This document shows, piece after piece, positions 52,438 to 62,600 of a DNA stretch of 64,000 nt. The DNA is from Pseudomonas asplenii (GTDB lineage Bacteria; Pseudomonadota; Gammaproteobacteria; Pseudomonadales; Pseudomonadaceae): positions 5,642,001-5,706,000 of the forward strand of contig NZ_LT629777.1 of NCBI RefSeq assembly GCF_900105475.1. The letters are read 5' to 3'. Position 1 is the first letter of the stretch. Every line of letters begins with the position of its first letter. The position numbers were made by a program, and so were the translations under genes. The notes under the pieces were generated by a model, which saw nothing but the letters and a program-made list of their open reading frames with translations, was not told the origin of the DNA and made no database searches.

Positions 52438-53886
52438 TCAGATCGGGTAATGCCGTGGTCCGCTCTGCACGGTCACCCAGCGCAATTGCGTGAAGTGCTC
52501 AATCGAGGCCTTGCCGCCAAAACTGCCGTAACCGCTGGACTTGACCCCACCAAAGGGCATTTGCGCTTCGTCATGCACAGTCGGGCCATTGATATGGCAG
52601 ATGCCCGACTCCACACGTTGCGCCAGAGCCAGCGCCCGGCCTATATCGCGACTGAAGATCGCCGCCGACAGGCCGAACTCCGAGTCGTTGGCCAGGCGCA
52701 ACAAGGCTTCATCACCGTCACCGCGCAGCAACACCGCCACCGGACCGAAGGACTCTTCACGGTACAAGCGCATGTCCTCGGTGACGCCATCGATCAGGGT
52801 CGGTTGCAGAATGCTGCCTTCGAGCTGGCCGCCGATCACCAGGCGCGCGCCCTTGGCCAGGGCATCGTCGATCAGGGCCTTGATACGTGTGCCCGCACTG
52901 ACGTCCACAAGCGAGCCGAGCACGGAATCCGGCGATGCAGGATCACCCGCCCGCAAGGTTGCCACCTTGGCCGCCAGCTTGGTGATAAACGCCGGCGCGA
53001 TCTTGCTGTCGACAATCAGGCGCTCGGTCGACATGCAAATCTGCCCCTGGTTGAAGTAGGCGCCAAAGGCCGCCGCAGAGACCGCCGCGTCCAGGTCCGC
53101 GTCGTCCAGCACCAGTAACGGCGCCTTGCCGCCCAGCTCCAGCAAGGCCGGCTTGAGGTGACGTGCCGAGAGTTCGCCGACAATCCGCCCGACATGGGTC
53201 GAGCCGGTGAAGTTGACCCGCCGTACCGCAGGGTTGGCGATCAGCCGTTCAACGAGGGCTGCGGCATCCGCCGGGGCATTGCTGATGACATTGACCACGC
53301 CATCGCCAAGCCCGGCATCCTGCAATACCTGACCAATCAGGCGGTGCACTGCCGGGCTCGACTCCGAGGCCTTGAGCACCACGGTATTGCCGCAGGCCAA
53401 CGGCATGGCGATGGCCCGCGTGGCGAGGATGACCGGAGCGTTCCACGGCGCGATGCCCAGAACCACCCCACAGGGCTGACGCAAGGCCATGGCGAAACTG
53501 CCCGGCACATCGGACGGAATCACCTCACCGGTGATCTGAGTGGTCATCGACGCCGCTTCGCGCAGGATGTTGGCCGCCAGGTGAACGTTGAAGCCATACC
53601 AATTGGCCATGGCGCCGGTCTCGCCGGCAGCGGCGATGAATTCGGCGCTGCGCGCCTGCAAGTGTTCGGCCGCCTTGAGCAATCGGCTGCGGCGCTCGTT
53701 GGGCGCCAGCGCGGCCCAGCCAGGAAACGCGGCCTGAGCCGCCGCCACGGCCGCATCGGCATCTTCGAGGGTCGCGGCGGCAGCGCGCGAGACCACCTCG
53801 CCGGTCACGGGGTTGCGACGCTCGACCGTTCGGCCGTCGCGGGCGGGGCACGACTGGCCACCGATCAACAGGGGCACGTCCAGCAT
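52438..53886 (-). CDS. vdh: Vdh, vanillin dehydrogenase
   Basis: 482 residues, NAD-dependent aldehyde dehydrogenase. Catalytic Glu in LELGGKAPLL and Cys in NQGQICMSTERL; ends GGKASIEHFTQLRWVTVQ. Oxidises vanillin (and 4-hydroxybenzaldehyde) to the acid. AGAGGAATCACC before the ATG. Between ech and fcs in the same direction, and supplies vanillate to VanAB. Confidence 0.93.
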   Translation of the reverse strand: MLDVPLLIGGQSCPARDGRTVERRNPVTGEVVSRAAAATLEDADAAVAAAQAAFPGWAALAPNERRSRLLKAAEHLQARSAEFIAAAGETGAMANWYGFNVHLAANILREAASMTTQITGEVIPSDVPGSFAMALRQPCGVVLGIAPWNAPVILATRAIAMPLACGNTVVLKASESSPAVHRLIGQVLQDAGLGDGVVNVISNAPADAAALVERLIANPAVRRVNFTGSTHVGRIVGELSARHLKPALLELGGKAPLLVLDDADLDAAVSAAAFGAYFNQGQICMSTERLIVDSKIAPAFITKLAAKVATLRAGDPASPDSVLGSLVDVSAGTRIKALIDDALAKGARLVIGGQLEGSILQPTLIDGVTEDMRLYREESFGPVAVLLRGDGDEALLRLANDSEFGLSAAIFSRDIGRALALAQRVESGICHINGPTVHDEAQMPFGGVKSSGYGSFGGKASIEHFTQLRWVTVQSGPRHYPI

Positions 53887-53994
53887 GGTGATTCCTCTTT
53901 ATTGTCTTTATTGGGAATGCATTGCAGCGGTGTCACAGTAACGCCAGGGCTGGCCAGGGAACAGCGGGATGCGCCCACTGCTCACGGCCAAGCC

Positions 53995-54825
53995 TCAACG
54001 CTTGTAGGACTGCAGGCCGGGCTTGATGCTCTTGTCGTCGAGGAACTGCTTCATGCCCTGCTCGCGGCCGCCTTCGGTGTCGAGCAAACGCGACTGATCG
54101 AGCTTGGCGTAGAGGTAATCCTCGTTCTGCTCCCAGGTCAGTTCGCGGCAACGCTTGAAGCCATGCTTGGCTGCCCGCAGCACCACCGGGTTTTTCTCCA
54201 GCAGGTTGCGCGCCAGTTCAGTGGTCACCTGGCGCAGTTGGGCCAAGGGCACACTCTCGTTGACCAGCCCCATTTCGGCGGCTTTCTGTCCACCAAAGGT
54301 CTTGCCGGTCATGATGTAGTACAACGATTGGCGATGGCCCACGGTGTCGGCCATGGCCTTGCTCACCAGGTTACCCGGTGGGATGCCCCAGTTGATTTCC
54401 GAGAGGCCGAAAGTGGCTTCGTCGGCGCAGATCGCCAGATCACATGCCACCAGTGGGCTGAAGCCGCCGCCAAAGCACCAGCCGTTGACCATGGCAATGG
54501 TGGGTTTGGCGTACATGCGCAGCAGTTTCCATTGCCACTGCGAGGCTTCGCGGCGGATTTTCTCCTGAAGGATTTCCGGCCCGGCATCCACCTCGCGAAA
54601 GTATTCCTGAAGATCCATACCGGCAGTCCAGGACTCGCCGGCACCGGTCAATACCAGCACGCCTGCGGCAGGATCCTGCTCCAGGGTTTCCAGCACGTCG
54701 ATCATTTCCCGGTTCAGGGTCGGGCTCATGGCGTTGCGTTTTTCCGGGCGATTGAGAATGACCCAGGCGATGCCTTCCTCGATCTCGACCTTGACGGTGG
54801 TCCAGCGGCCTTCGTAATTGCTCAT
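53995..54825 (-). CDS. ech: Ech, feruloyl-CoA hydratase/lyase
   Basis: 276 residues from the ATG at 54825, the exact length of the P. fluorescens hydroxycinnamoyl-CoA hydratase-lyase, whose sequence it follows almost residue for residue (NRPEKRNAMSPTLNREMIDV, SWTAGMDLQEYFREVDAGP, MVNGWCFGGGFSPLVACD, INWGIPPGNLVSKAMADTV). Hydrates feruloyl-CoA and cleaves it to vanillin and acetyl-CoA. First gene of the ech-vdh-fcs operon; divergent from the MarR gene, with a palindromic operator between. Confidence 0.95.
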   Translation of the reverse strand: MSNYEGRWTTVKVEIEEGIAWVILNRPEKRNAMSPTLNREMIDVLETLEQDPAAGVLVLTGAGESWTAGMDLQEYFREVDAGPEILQEKIRREASQWQWKLLRMYAKPTIAMVNGWCFGGGFSPLVACDLAICADEATFGLSEINWGIPPGNLVSKAMADTVGHRQSLYYIMTGKTFGGQKAAEMGLVNESVPLAQLRQVTTELARNLLEKNPVVLRAAKHGFKRCRELTWEQNEDYLYAKLDQSRLLDTEGGREQGMKQFLDDKSIKPGLQSYKR

Positions 54826-54889
54826 GGCGGTGCGCTCTTGTTTTTGGTTTGGAGATGGCTCGAAATTAAACCGCAAAAATAGTTATGTC

Positions 54890-54904
54890 AATTAACAGTT
54901 AATT
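54890..54904. promoter_or_regulatory. Palindromic operator between ech and the MarR gene
   Basis: AATTAAC-A-GTTAATT, 7-bp perfect arms with one central base, in an AT-rich patch 65 bp from ech and 133 bp from the MarR start. Likely binding site of the divergent MarR protein. Confidence 0.55.
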
Positions 54905-55036
54905 TGAATAACCAATTTTTCAAGACACACAAACCAAACAGCTTGGGCGCGTTTAAACGCTGGCATAGCCATGGCGAGCCAATCTCGGCAAACTAGATAC
55001 CTTTCTTAACCACCTACTTTCAGGATTGCACTGCCA

Positions 55037-55528
55037 ATGGCCAAGCCCTCCGACATCGCCGACGCCAGCCAGGCCCTGCCCGACATCGCAGCGGAGCAGC
55101 GTACGCCTATGGATTCGGCTCTGGACGACCTGATCGGTTACGCCATGCGGCGCGCCCAGCTCAAGCTGTTCCAGAACCTGATTGGTCGACTGTCCGATCA
55201 TGACCTGCGCCCTGCGCAGTTCTCGGCCCTGGCGATCATCGAGCAGCATCCCGGCCTGATGCAGGCCGACCTGGCCCGGGCCCTGGCGATTGAGCCACCG
55301 CAAGTCGTGCCCTTGCTGAACAAGCTGGAAAGCCGCGCCCTCGCCGTGCGCGTGCGCTGCAAGCCGGACAAACGCTCCTATGGAATTTTTCTCAGCAAGA
55401 GCGGCGAAACCTTGCTCAAGGAACTCAAGGAAATTGCCACCCAGAGTGATCGCGACGCCACCGCGGCCCTGGACGCCCAAGAGCGTGAGGAACTGCTGCG
55501 CCTGCTGAAGAAGGTGTATCAAGACTGA
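55037..55528 (+). CDS. MarR-family regulator of ferulate catabolism
   Basis: 163 residues. MarR winged helix: LRPAQFSALAIIEQHPGLMQADLARALAI, recognition helix PPQVVPLLNKLESRALAV, wing RCKPDKRSYGIFLSKSG. Divergent from ech, in the arrangement of FerR/hydroxycinnamate-CoA-responsive regulators. Probably represses ech-vdh-fcs until feruloyl-CoA forms. The ribosome site is weak. Confidence 0.85.
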   Translation: MAKPSDIADASQALPDIAAEQRTPMDSALDDLIGYAMRRAQLKLFQNLIGRLSDHDLRPAQFSALAIIEQHPGLMQADLARALAIEPPQVVPLLNKLESRALAVRVRCKPDKRSYGIFLSKSGETLLKELKEIATQSDRDATAALDAQEREELLRLLKKVYQD

Positions 55529-55662
55529 TCGGCACGGCTCGACGCACCGCCGATGTCAGCACGTCGAAAGGCCCATCACACAGAGGATTTGCCGCAGGCG
55601 GGCTTTACACCAGGATCACTGCCGGCCTCCAGCGCGATGACGCAGCCGCAAGGCCCTCTTCA

Positions 55663-55691
55663 CCAAGGCCCTCAAGAACAATGGGCCTTGG
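55663..55691 (+). terminator. Hairpin downstream of the MarR gene
   Basis: CCAAGGCCC/GGGCCTTGG, 9-bp perfect arms (55663-55671, 55683-55691) with an 11-nt loop and no T-run. A possible transcript end. The rest of 55529-55798 shows no gene. Confidence 0.4.
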
Positions 55692-55798
55692 CATCACGAC
55701 TCGGTTGCTGTTCGTCAACCTGATCGCCCTGCCTGCGGTGAACCGAAGCGGCCAAACAACGTCGAAACAGCATCTTCAACGTTGGATGGACCCAATCA

Positions 55799-56143
55799 AT
55801 GCCTATACGTTTTGCTGCCCTGCCCCTGATGATGCTGTTGACTGCCTGCACTCACTATCACTACATCAACCCCCAGACGCCCGAAGGATTGGCCTGTATG
55901 CACAAGCTGGATGCAGAAGTGAATGCTTGCGAAACCCGAGTCAGGGAGAAGCAGGATAGTTTCAATAGCCTGCATGAGTTCATGGAGCGCAGCAGGCAGC
56001 AGTGTGAGCACGGCAATACCTTCAACATACCTAATGCTTGCCCGCAGCCACCGAGCCCGACCAAGGTGGACAACTACTGCCGCGATGGTTATGACGAAAA
56101 GTTCGTGAAGTGCGGCGGCAGGATCGAAAAAATCGAGCAATAG
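55799..56143 (+). CDS. Small Cys-rich lipoprotein, function unknown
   Basis: 114 residues. Lipoprotein signal with lipobox LTAC (Cys17), then a mature part with six further Cys and His/Tyr after the lipid anchor (THYHYINPQTPEGLACMHKL). The Cys spacing (ACETRV, QQCEHG, ACPQPP, YCRDGY, KCGGR) suggests three disulphides in the periplasm. No family recognised. Its stop lies inside a small terminator-like hairpin. Confidence 0.7.
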   Translation: MPIRFAALPLMMLLTACTHYHYINPQTPEGLACMHKLDAEVNACETRVREKQDSFNSLHEFMERSRQQCEHGNTFNIPNACPQPPSPTKVDNYCRDGYDEKFVKCGGRIEKIEQ

Positions 56144-56160
56144 GATGATTAATCCTATTG
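56138..56160 (+). terminator. Hairpin at the lipoprotein gene end
   Basis: CAATAGGAT/ATCCTATTG, 9-bp perfect arms around GATTA; the TAG stop codon is within the first arm. No T-run follows. Confidence 0.45.
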
Positions 56161-56326
56161 GCTGACTTCAGCGACCCAAGCCCGGCCGACATATCGGTGT
56201 CGTAGCCGCTGCTGCACTACCTCGACTCGATCTGCCAACCGGCTTTCCTGCCATGGACAGCGTTGCAGTCTTCGATCCGCGTTGGGCCGACTCAGACGCC
56301 ATTGGCGTCTTCGCCAGGCCTGGTGT

Positions 56327-57967
56327 CTACAGCTTGAAGGTAGTCACCAGGTTGTTGAACGAGATGGCCAGACGCGACAGCTCCTGGCTGGAGGCACTGG
56401 TCTGGTTGGCACCGGCAGCCGTCTGGGTGGACAGGTCCTGGATATTGACCAGATTGCGGTCAACTTCCCGCGCAACGTTGGCCTGCTCTTCGGAGGCCGT
56501 GGCGATCAGCAGATTACGGTCGTTGATTTCGGCGATGCTCCGGGCGATCCGTTCGAGGGATTCACCCGTGGCCTGCGCCAGCTCCTGGGTGCTGCTGGCC
56601 AGGGATCGACTGTTGCCCATGGCCTTGACCGCATCGTCAGCGCGCGACTGCACGCTGGCGATCATCGCTTCAATCTCGCCGGTAGAGGCTTGGGTACGTG
56701 CAGCCAGTGCCCGTACTTCGTCGGCCACCACCGCAAAACCACGCCCCTGCTCCCCGGCCCTGGCCGCCTCGATGGCCGCATTGAGCGCCAGCAGGTTGGT
56801 CTGCTCGGCGATACCTCGAATCACATCGAGCACCTTGGCGATATCGCGAACGCTACCGGCCAACTCATCGACGATGACGGTCGACTGGCCAATTTCGTTG
56901 TTCACACTGGTGATGGCCTTGACCGCTTCGCGGGCCTGATCGCGACCGCTGGCCGCCTCAGTGCTGGTGTTCCTGGACGCTTCGGAGGTCGAGGTGGCAT
57001 TGCGCGCCACTTCTTCGACGGCGGCACTCATCTCGGTCACTGCGGTGGCGGCAAGCCGGATCTCATCATTCTGACGGGTCAGGCCACGACCGCTCTCCTC
57101 GGTCACGGCATTGAGTTCTTCAGCGGCCGAAGACAATTGATCCGCTGCGCTGGCGATCTGTTGAATGGTGCCTTTGAGTCCACCTTGCATGTCCCCCAGG
57201 GCCGTCAACAGTTGGCCCACTTCGTCGCGACGGCGGCTTTCTATGGCTTGGGTGAGATCGCCGCCGGCAATGCGCTGAGCGTTACGAACCGCCACTGCGA
57301 TAGGCGCACTGATTGCCCGACTGATGAACATGCCCAACAGCATGGCCGCCGCAAAGGCCAGGCCAATACCGATATACAAATTGAGTTTGGCGGCCGCTTC
57401 GGTGGCACGCGCCTCATCAGCGCCCTCACCGATCTGACGGTTGTTGGACTCGATCATGATGCCCAGTTCATCGTTGATGGAGCGGAACGCATCATTCAAA
57501 TCCCCAGCCAGCAAGCGCCTGGCCCCAGACAGATCACCGTCGTCGATAGTCGCCACCACGCGGTCGACGAGTGCCTGATAGGCAGGCCATTTCTTCTCCA
57601 TGCGATCACAGGCAACCCGCTCGTCATCGGCCAATGGTGTGGCGCGGTAGATGGCGAAGGCACGTTCGCTCTTCTCGCGGCTCTCCTTCATGGACGCGAC
57701 GATGGGGCTGCGTTCGGACGCAGTAGCGCCAGAGGCCGCTGCAGACAGCAGGCGATAAAGTTCACGGTTCTGCATTGTTGCACTGGAGCGCGTCTCGGCG
57801 GTTTTGGCGACCGACAAGAGGTTGTTGGAAAACACCAGTTGCAGGCTGGAAGACAACGAGCCAATGCCCGCGCTGCCGAGAATACCCACCACCAACGTGA
57901 TGAAAGCGCAAAAGGCGAAGGCGAGATAAAGCTTGGTCGATAGCTTGGCGTCGTAGAACCAGTTCAT
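56327..57967 (-). CDS. Methyl-accepting chemotaxis protein with four-helix-bundle sensor
   Basis: 546 residues from the ATG at 57967. TM1 about residues 12-33, periplasmic four-helix-bundle domain to about residue 190 ([29 protein letters not shown]), TM2 about 192-214, HAMP, then a full cytoplasmic hairpin with the tip [20 protein letters not shown]. No C-terminal CheR-docking pentapeptide. The neighbouring hydroxycinnamate genes hint at an aromatic-acid attractant, but the ligand is unknown. Confidence 0.9.
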   Translation of the reverse strand: MNWFYDAKLSTKLYLAFAFCAFITLVVGILGSAGIGSLSSSLQLVFSNNLLSVAKTAETRSSATMQNRELYRLLSAAASGATASERSPIVASMKESREKSERAFAIYRATPLADDERVACDRMEKKWPAYQALVDRVVATIDDGDLSGARRLLAGDLNDAFRSINDELGIMIESNNRQIGEGADEARATEAAAKLNLYIGIGLAFAAAMLLGMFISRAISAPIAVAVRNAQRIAGGDLTQAIESRRRDEVGQLLTALGDMQGGLKGTIQQIASAADQLSSAAEELNAVTEESGRGLTRQNDEIRLAATAVTEMSAAVEEVARNATSTSEASRNTSTEAASGRDQAREAVKAITSVNNEIGQSTVIVDELAGSVRDIAKVLDVIRGIAEQTNLLALNAAIEAARAGEQGRGFAVVADEVRALAARTQASTGEIEAMIASVQSRADDAVKAMGNSRSLASSTQELAQATGESLERIARSIAEINDRNLLIATASEEQANVAREVDRNLVNIQDLSTQTAAGANQTSASSQELSRLAISFNNLVTTFKL

Positions 57968-58439
57968 AGAAAAACCTGTACAGAGAGATGAGCGGTGAGC
58001 GCACGGTGGTGTGGGCTTCATCACTCTATCGGCCTGGGCAGAGTGGCCTGAAGGGTGAGCGCTGTTTTATTTGATGAGCGGCGTCATCTATCGCAGGTAA
58101 GGAGCTATACACCGGATGCATGCTGGCGCTTGGCGCCACGTTCGTAACGATGAATAGACTCAATGCTATCTACTGGCCCAGGCATCTGCCGAGCGCGGCA
58201 AGAAAATGATCTGCAGCCGGCAAGCGTTAGAGGCCCGTCAGGGCCTGCGGAGGGTCATTGGGATTTTTGGTGCCCGTCTCACTATTTCTAGCCGCACAAA
58301 TGACACCTTGCTGCTCCAGAATCGCAGCATTGGCGACCTCAAAATAGATCGCTGTATTATTTGACGAGCGACGCCGGATGAGAACTGGAGTCCTTGCAGG
58401 TGCACAGGCGTGATGCTGACTGAAGATCAGCGCCTAGGC
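57968..58439. other. Intergenic region with an imperfect direct repeat
   Basis: 472 bp between the chemoreceptor and jetD without a supported ORF. Two 25-bp direct copies (58061-58085 and 58351-58375) agree at 21 positions; both begin GCTGT and share the core ATTTGA. A small AGGCCC/GGGCCT stem lies at 58231-58246. The chemoreceptor promoter must be in the left part. Confidence 0.5.
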
Positions 58440-59627
58440 TTAATAAACACAACTGATGTTGAGAGCCTTCGTCAATGTGTTCAACGAAGAGATCCAATCC
58501 AACCGTTCTTGCTCAAGGCGTACTCGATCGCCCCATATACCAGCTCGCAGATTGCAATAGACCGACTTTTCTTCCACAGTCAGCTCTTCGAAGGCAACAT
58601 TGGCACACATCGCTGGCTCCTGTACCCAGAGTGGCCGATGGTTGAGAAGCGTTTCTTCATCCATGAGCACCGACCGAATCTGTGGAACAACCTTGCGCGC
58701 TCGGTCCAAAATTGCGAAACCGTGCGTATCAATATCTCCCCAGTACACCACTTCTGCTGCTTGCAACCACGTCAGCGCTCCCAAAGCACTCACCGCATTG
58801 CCCAAGCGCATAATGACGACCGTATTCGGAACATCAGGAAGCGCCAATCCGGTCTCAAGGTTTTCGACGATGACAACCACCTTGGGCAAAATCGACAGTG
58901 CCGCAAGTTCCCCGACGGGGGCCTCAATATCGCATAAGCCCCCAACGAGCTGGCGTAACGAAGGACAGAGCAAACGCATACGAACTCGATGGGCCGGCTT
59001 TTTCAAGCCAACCAGCGCATGAAAATCGGCACTCTCATCATCAATCACACGTATCCCACGAAGAAGCCCTGTCACCAGTCCTTTGCGTTTCTCCAACCAC
59101 TTTGTATCCAGCCCCTCTACAGGGAGTTGACGCAGGTACAGGCCGGAAGCAGGATTAGCGTCCAACCATGTTAGCAAGGTGACCAAACGATCGAAGTCTT
59201 CCGGTGAATAGTCCGCAAGTACATCAAACCGAGATGCCAGCACATTGCTTTGCATAAGAACCGGCCAACGACTCAACATCCGCTGATAGCGCCTGCTCGC
59301 CAACTCCCAGCGCGTGGACTGACCCACTGCAACCGCAACGACAGCAGCACTCTCGAAGCTCACGCTGCTGGGTAGCCGATGTCTACCGAACCTTGCGAAC
59401 TGGCGTTCCTCAAACAGGACTTCTCCAAGGCCGGTACGCGACTGCCATGCCGAGGCCCAGGCTCTAACGGCAGGAACATCTTCTGCAATGTCCCTGTCGG
59501 TTGGGGTACCCAATGCAACCACCAACGGCCACACTCCGCCGCCCATGAGCCAACTCTGATGCTGGTTGTTGAAGCGGCGAACCAGAAATTCGCGTACAGC
59601 GTCAGGAGACAGCAGTTTCTTCGGCAT
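58440..59627 (-). CDS. jetD: JetD, Wadjet TOPRIM-domain nuclease subunit
   Basis: 395 residues, DUF3322 N-terminal arm plus DUF2220 TOPRIM domain. The TOPRIM acidic residues are in VVVIVENLET (Glu255, Glu258) and VYWGDIDTHGF (Asp298, Asp300). In Wadjet systems JetD cuts plasmid DNA after loop extrusion by JetABC. Its ATG lies 26 bp inside jetC. The last gene of the operon; no terminator stem of strength is seen before 58440. Confidence 0.92.
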   Translation of the reverse strand: MPKKLLSPDAVREFLVRRFNNQHQSWLMGGGVWPLVVALGTPTDRDIAEDVPAVRAWASAWQSRTGLGEVLFEERQFARFGRHRLPSSVSFESAAVVAVAVGQSTRWELASRRYQRMLSRWPVLMQSNVLASRFDVLADYSPEDFDRLVTLLTWLDANPASGLYLRQLPVEGLDTKWLEKRKGLVTGLLRGIRVIDDESADFHALVGLKKPAHRVRMRLLCPSLRQLVGGLCDIEAPVGELAALSILPKVVVIVENLETGLALPDVPNTVVIMRLGNAVSALGALTWLQAAEVVYWGDIDTHGFAILDRARKVVPQIRSVLMDEETLLNHRPLWVQEPAMCANVAFEELTVEEKSVYCNLRAGIWGDRVRLEQERLDWISSLNTLTKALNISCVY

Positions 59628-62600
59628 TGCGCACGTCCTCGGTCAACTTCAGACGATGAGAATCGCTGTCATATTCGATAGGGATGACCGCAGACTTCTT
59701 GCGATCCTTGATGTGCACAAAACAGGCACCGCCAATGAAAGGTTCCAGCGTCATGACGGACTTCAGCGGTGTGGCCACAATCATCTGGAACCCAAAAGTC
59801 TTGAAGATGTTCATGGCCATCGCGGTGAACTCTGCATCGGCCTTATCGAAGGCTTCATCAAGCACGACAGTGGAATAACTAGGAAGTGCCCGGTCCTGAC
59901 CGCCAAGTTGATAGCGCAATGCTGCGGCCAGGCAAGTTGCCGCCAACTTCTGACGCTGGCCTCCGGATTTCCCTGCTCCGCTGCGATAAACCTCAACTTC
60001 GATATCATCATCATCGAGTTCACGGGCCACAAACTCAACATGCTGCCGAACGTCGAGAACCAAACTCCTCCAGTTCTTGTCTGCGGTCTCCTGACTCGCC
60101 AAGCGTTTCACAAGCCTCGCCAGAGCCTTGAAACGTTCCTCGACCAAGTCACGATCGTTGGAGAACGAGTGGCTGAGCGATTCCTTCATATCCACCCGAA
60201 AAAGGCGAACATCCTCAATTGATTTATCGGTCGTTTCGATGACAAGGTGCGTACCCGGGTTGAATGGCGCGGTACGCAAACTCTCGTTGACCAGTTCCAT
60301 GCGAGCCCTGATCGCCGAACGCTCTTCGTCCAGCTTCGTGGCCAGCAGCGTGAGATTCTGGTCACTCTGCTCCCGTAGCAGGTTGAAGAACCTGTCCTCG
60401 AACGCTGGCAGGTTGTCGTCCTCCAGGCGCTTGAGCTTGGCCAGGTAATCGTCCGCGCTGGCCAGCGACGCATCCAGCCCCGCAGCGACTGCAGGCCACA
60501 GGCGATTGAACTCCACAAAACGCTGCACGATGGCGTTGCGAAGATCAGACAGCCGCCCCTCCAGCTCACGCAATTCCGTATTCAGCCCCCGCTCGACCAA
60601 CGAGGTCACCTGATCCAGGTTCTCGAGGGTGATGCTCTTTCCTGTGGTTTCGTATCGAGGGGTAATCTGCTCAGCCAATGCGGGCAGACGGTCCGAGGTA
60701 GGCCACAAGCGGGCAAGCTCCTCAAGCTTTGTACTCAAACGGCTGATGTCGCCAGCGATGGACTGCCCCTTGCCATCCTCACTGTTTTTCCTACGAGCGG
60801 CCTCAGCGTGCACCTTCTCCTGCTGTCTGATGCTGTCATCCAGCGTAACAAGGTCGGGTCGGGCCTCTCGCTCAGCCTCAAGCCGGGTGCTGAGGTCGTC
60901 GATACGCGCCAACAGTGCCCCCACATCCACATCGTTCCAAGTCAGGTTCGACAGGCTTTGGCAGTGCAATATCTGTCTCTGGTGGACCTCCTCTTCATCC
61001 CCGATCTTGCGCAGAGCTTCTCCCAGCTCGCTGACGCGGCCGCCAAACTCGGCAGCCTGCGCCTTGAAGAGCGCCAGTTTTTCCTTGTTGTCGAAGCCCA
61101 GAACCCACTGTTTGCGATCATTGACCGAATGGCGGTCGTTCTTCTCGTGCCGCATCGTACTGTGTTTGACTTGCCCCGCCTGCGTAACTGCGCGGGTTGC
61201 ATCATGAAATGCTTGCAACGTGTCGGCACACTCGAAATCGAAGGAGTGCTTCAGTTCCTCACGAACCCAATCTCCAAAGTGCCCCGGAGCCAAGCTAAGT
61301 TTGCGCACCAGGGAGTTCGGGCCGATAGAGCGTCCCGGTGTGTGAGCAATGGTGCGGAAGTACACCAACCGCTCACCGATATTGCGCTCATTCAAATAGG
61401 TGGAAACAGCGCGATAGTGCTTTTCCTCCACCAGAATCGCGCGAGCGAAACCGCCCAACACGCGCTCAATAGCACCGCGCCATGCCGTTTCCTCCGAACG
61501 TACTTCAACCAATTCACCAACAAATGGAAGTTTCTCCTCAGAGATGGCAAGGTCATAAGCCATGCGTTCTCTCAGGTCGACGAGCCGAGCAGGCAAGTTC
61601 GACTTCTGACGCTCCAACGCGTCGACCTCAGCAACGATTTGCTTGAACTCTTCGCTGGCCTTTCGCAGGTCTTCCTTGGCAGCGTCCTTGCGGCCCTCGA
61701 CTTCGGTCTTCAATTCGCCAGCCTGCAGGACCCACTGCCTGGCAGCATCCACCCGCTGAACAAACGAAGCCAAACTGTCGGGCAGAACCCAGCCCATGGC
61801 GTTGCACGCTGCGGCGGCCAAGTCGCGCTTCCCCATCCGAGAGGGTTTCTCTGCTTCAGCCGCCTTGATGTCTTCCTCAAGACGAACAAGAACGTCAGCG
61901 CCCAGACTGAGCTTCTGACGCTGAAAATCCATCAGTTTCCGAGATTCGCTCTCCACAATCGACACGAGACACAGGGACTCCTGCCTTGAAACCTCCTGGT
62001 CAATCTCCAGCTCAGCAATCCTTTCCTCAATCAACAACTTGCGTCGATGCTCACGGTACTGGTCGATAGCGGTCTGCAGCGTCTGCAAGCGATTACGCTC
62101 GACATTCCCCCGTTCCAGCTCCATGTGGTCATCACGAGCAGGCATCAGCGTCTGGATTTGCTCTCGAGCGGCCACAACCTCCTGGTGAGCCTCGTTGAGT
62201 TCTCCAAACTCATTGACCAGGCTCGAAGCAATAGCAAAGGTTTCGGGCTCATCGAGCATGAAATCCCGCAAGAACACATTGAGATCCCCTAGGTTCTTGG
62301 CCGATTGGGTCTTGTGCAGCAAGCGCAATGCGCGCTCGTTCTCGATGCCCAGCAGCCGTCTGAAACGCTCCTGGTAAGCACTGAACTCCGTGTGTACCTT
62401 GGCATCCGGCAAGTCGTATTTGAAGCGACGGGTATCAAACTCGTTCTTGGCAAAGAACTCCAACTCTTGCACATCAAACGCTCGCTCGAGCGTCAGATAG
62501 AGCCGCCTGGCATCGCCGGAGACGGTGGAGTTACCCTTGACCCAGAGGATCTGGGCAAGCACAACAACCCGACCCAACTCATCGCGGTATGTTTCAGCAA

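Noticed and set aside
56282..57943. 553-residue plus-strand frame opposite the chemoreceptor
   Set aside because: Antisense artefact; the minus strand encodes a complete MCP.
60808..61989. 393-residue plus-strand frame within jetC
   Set aside because: Antisense to a coiled-coil region; no recognisable features.
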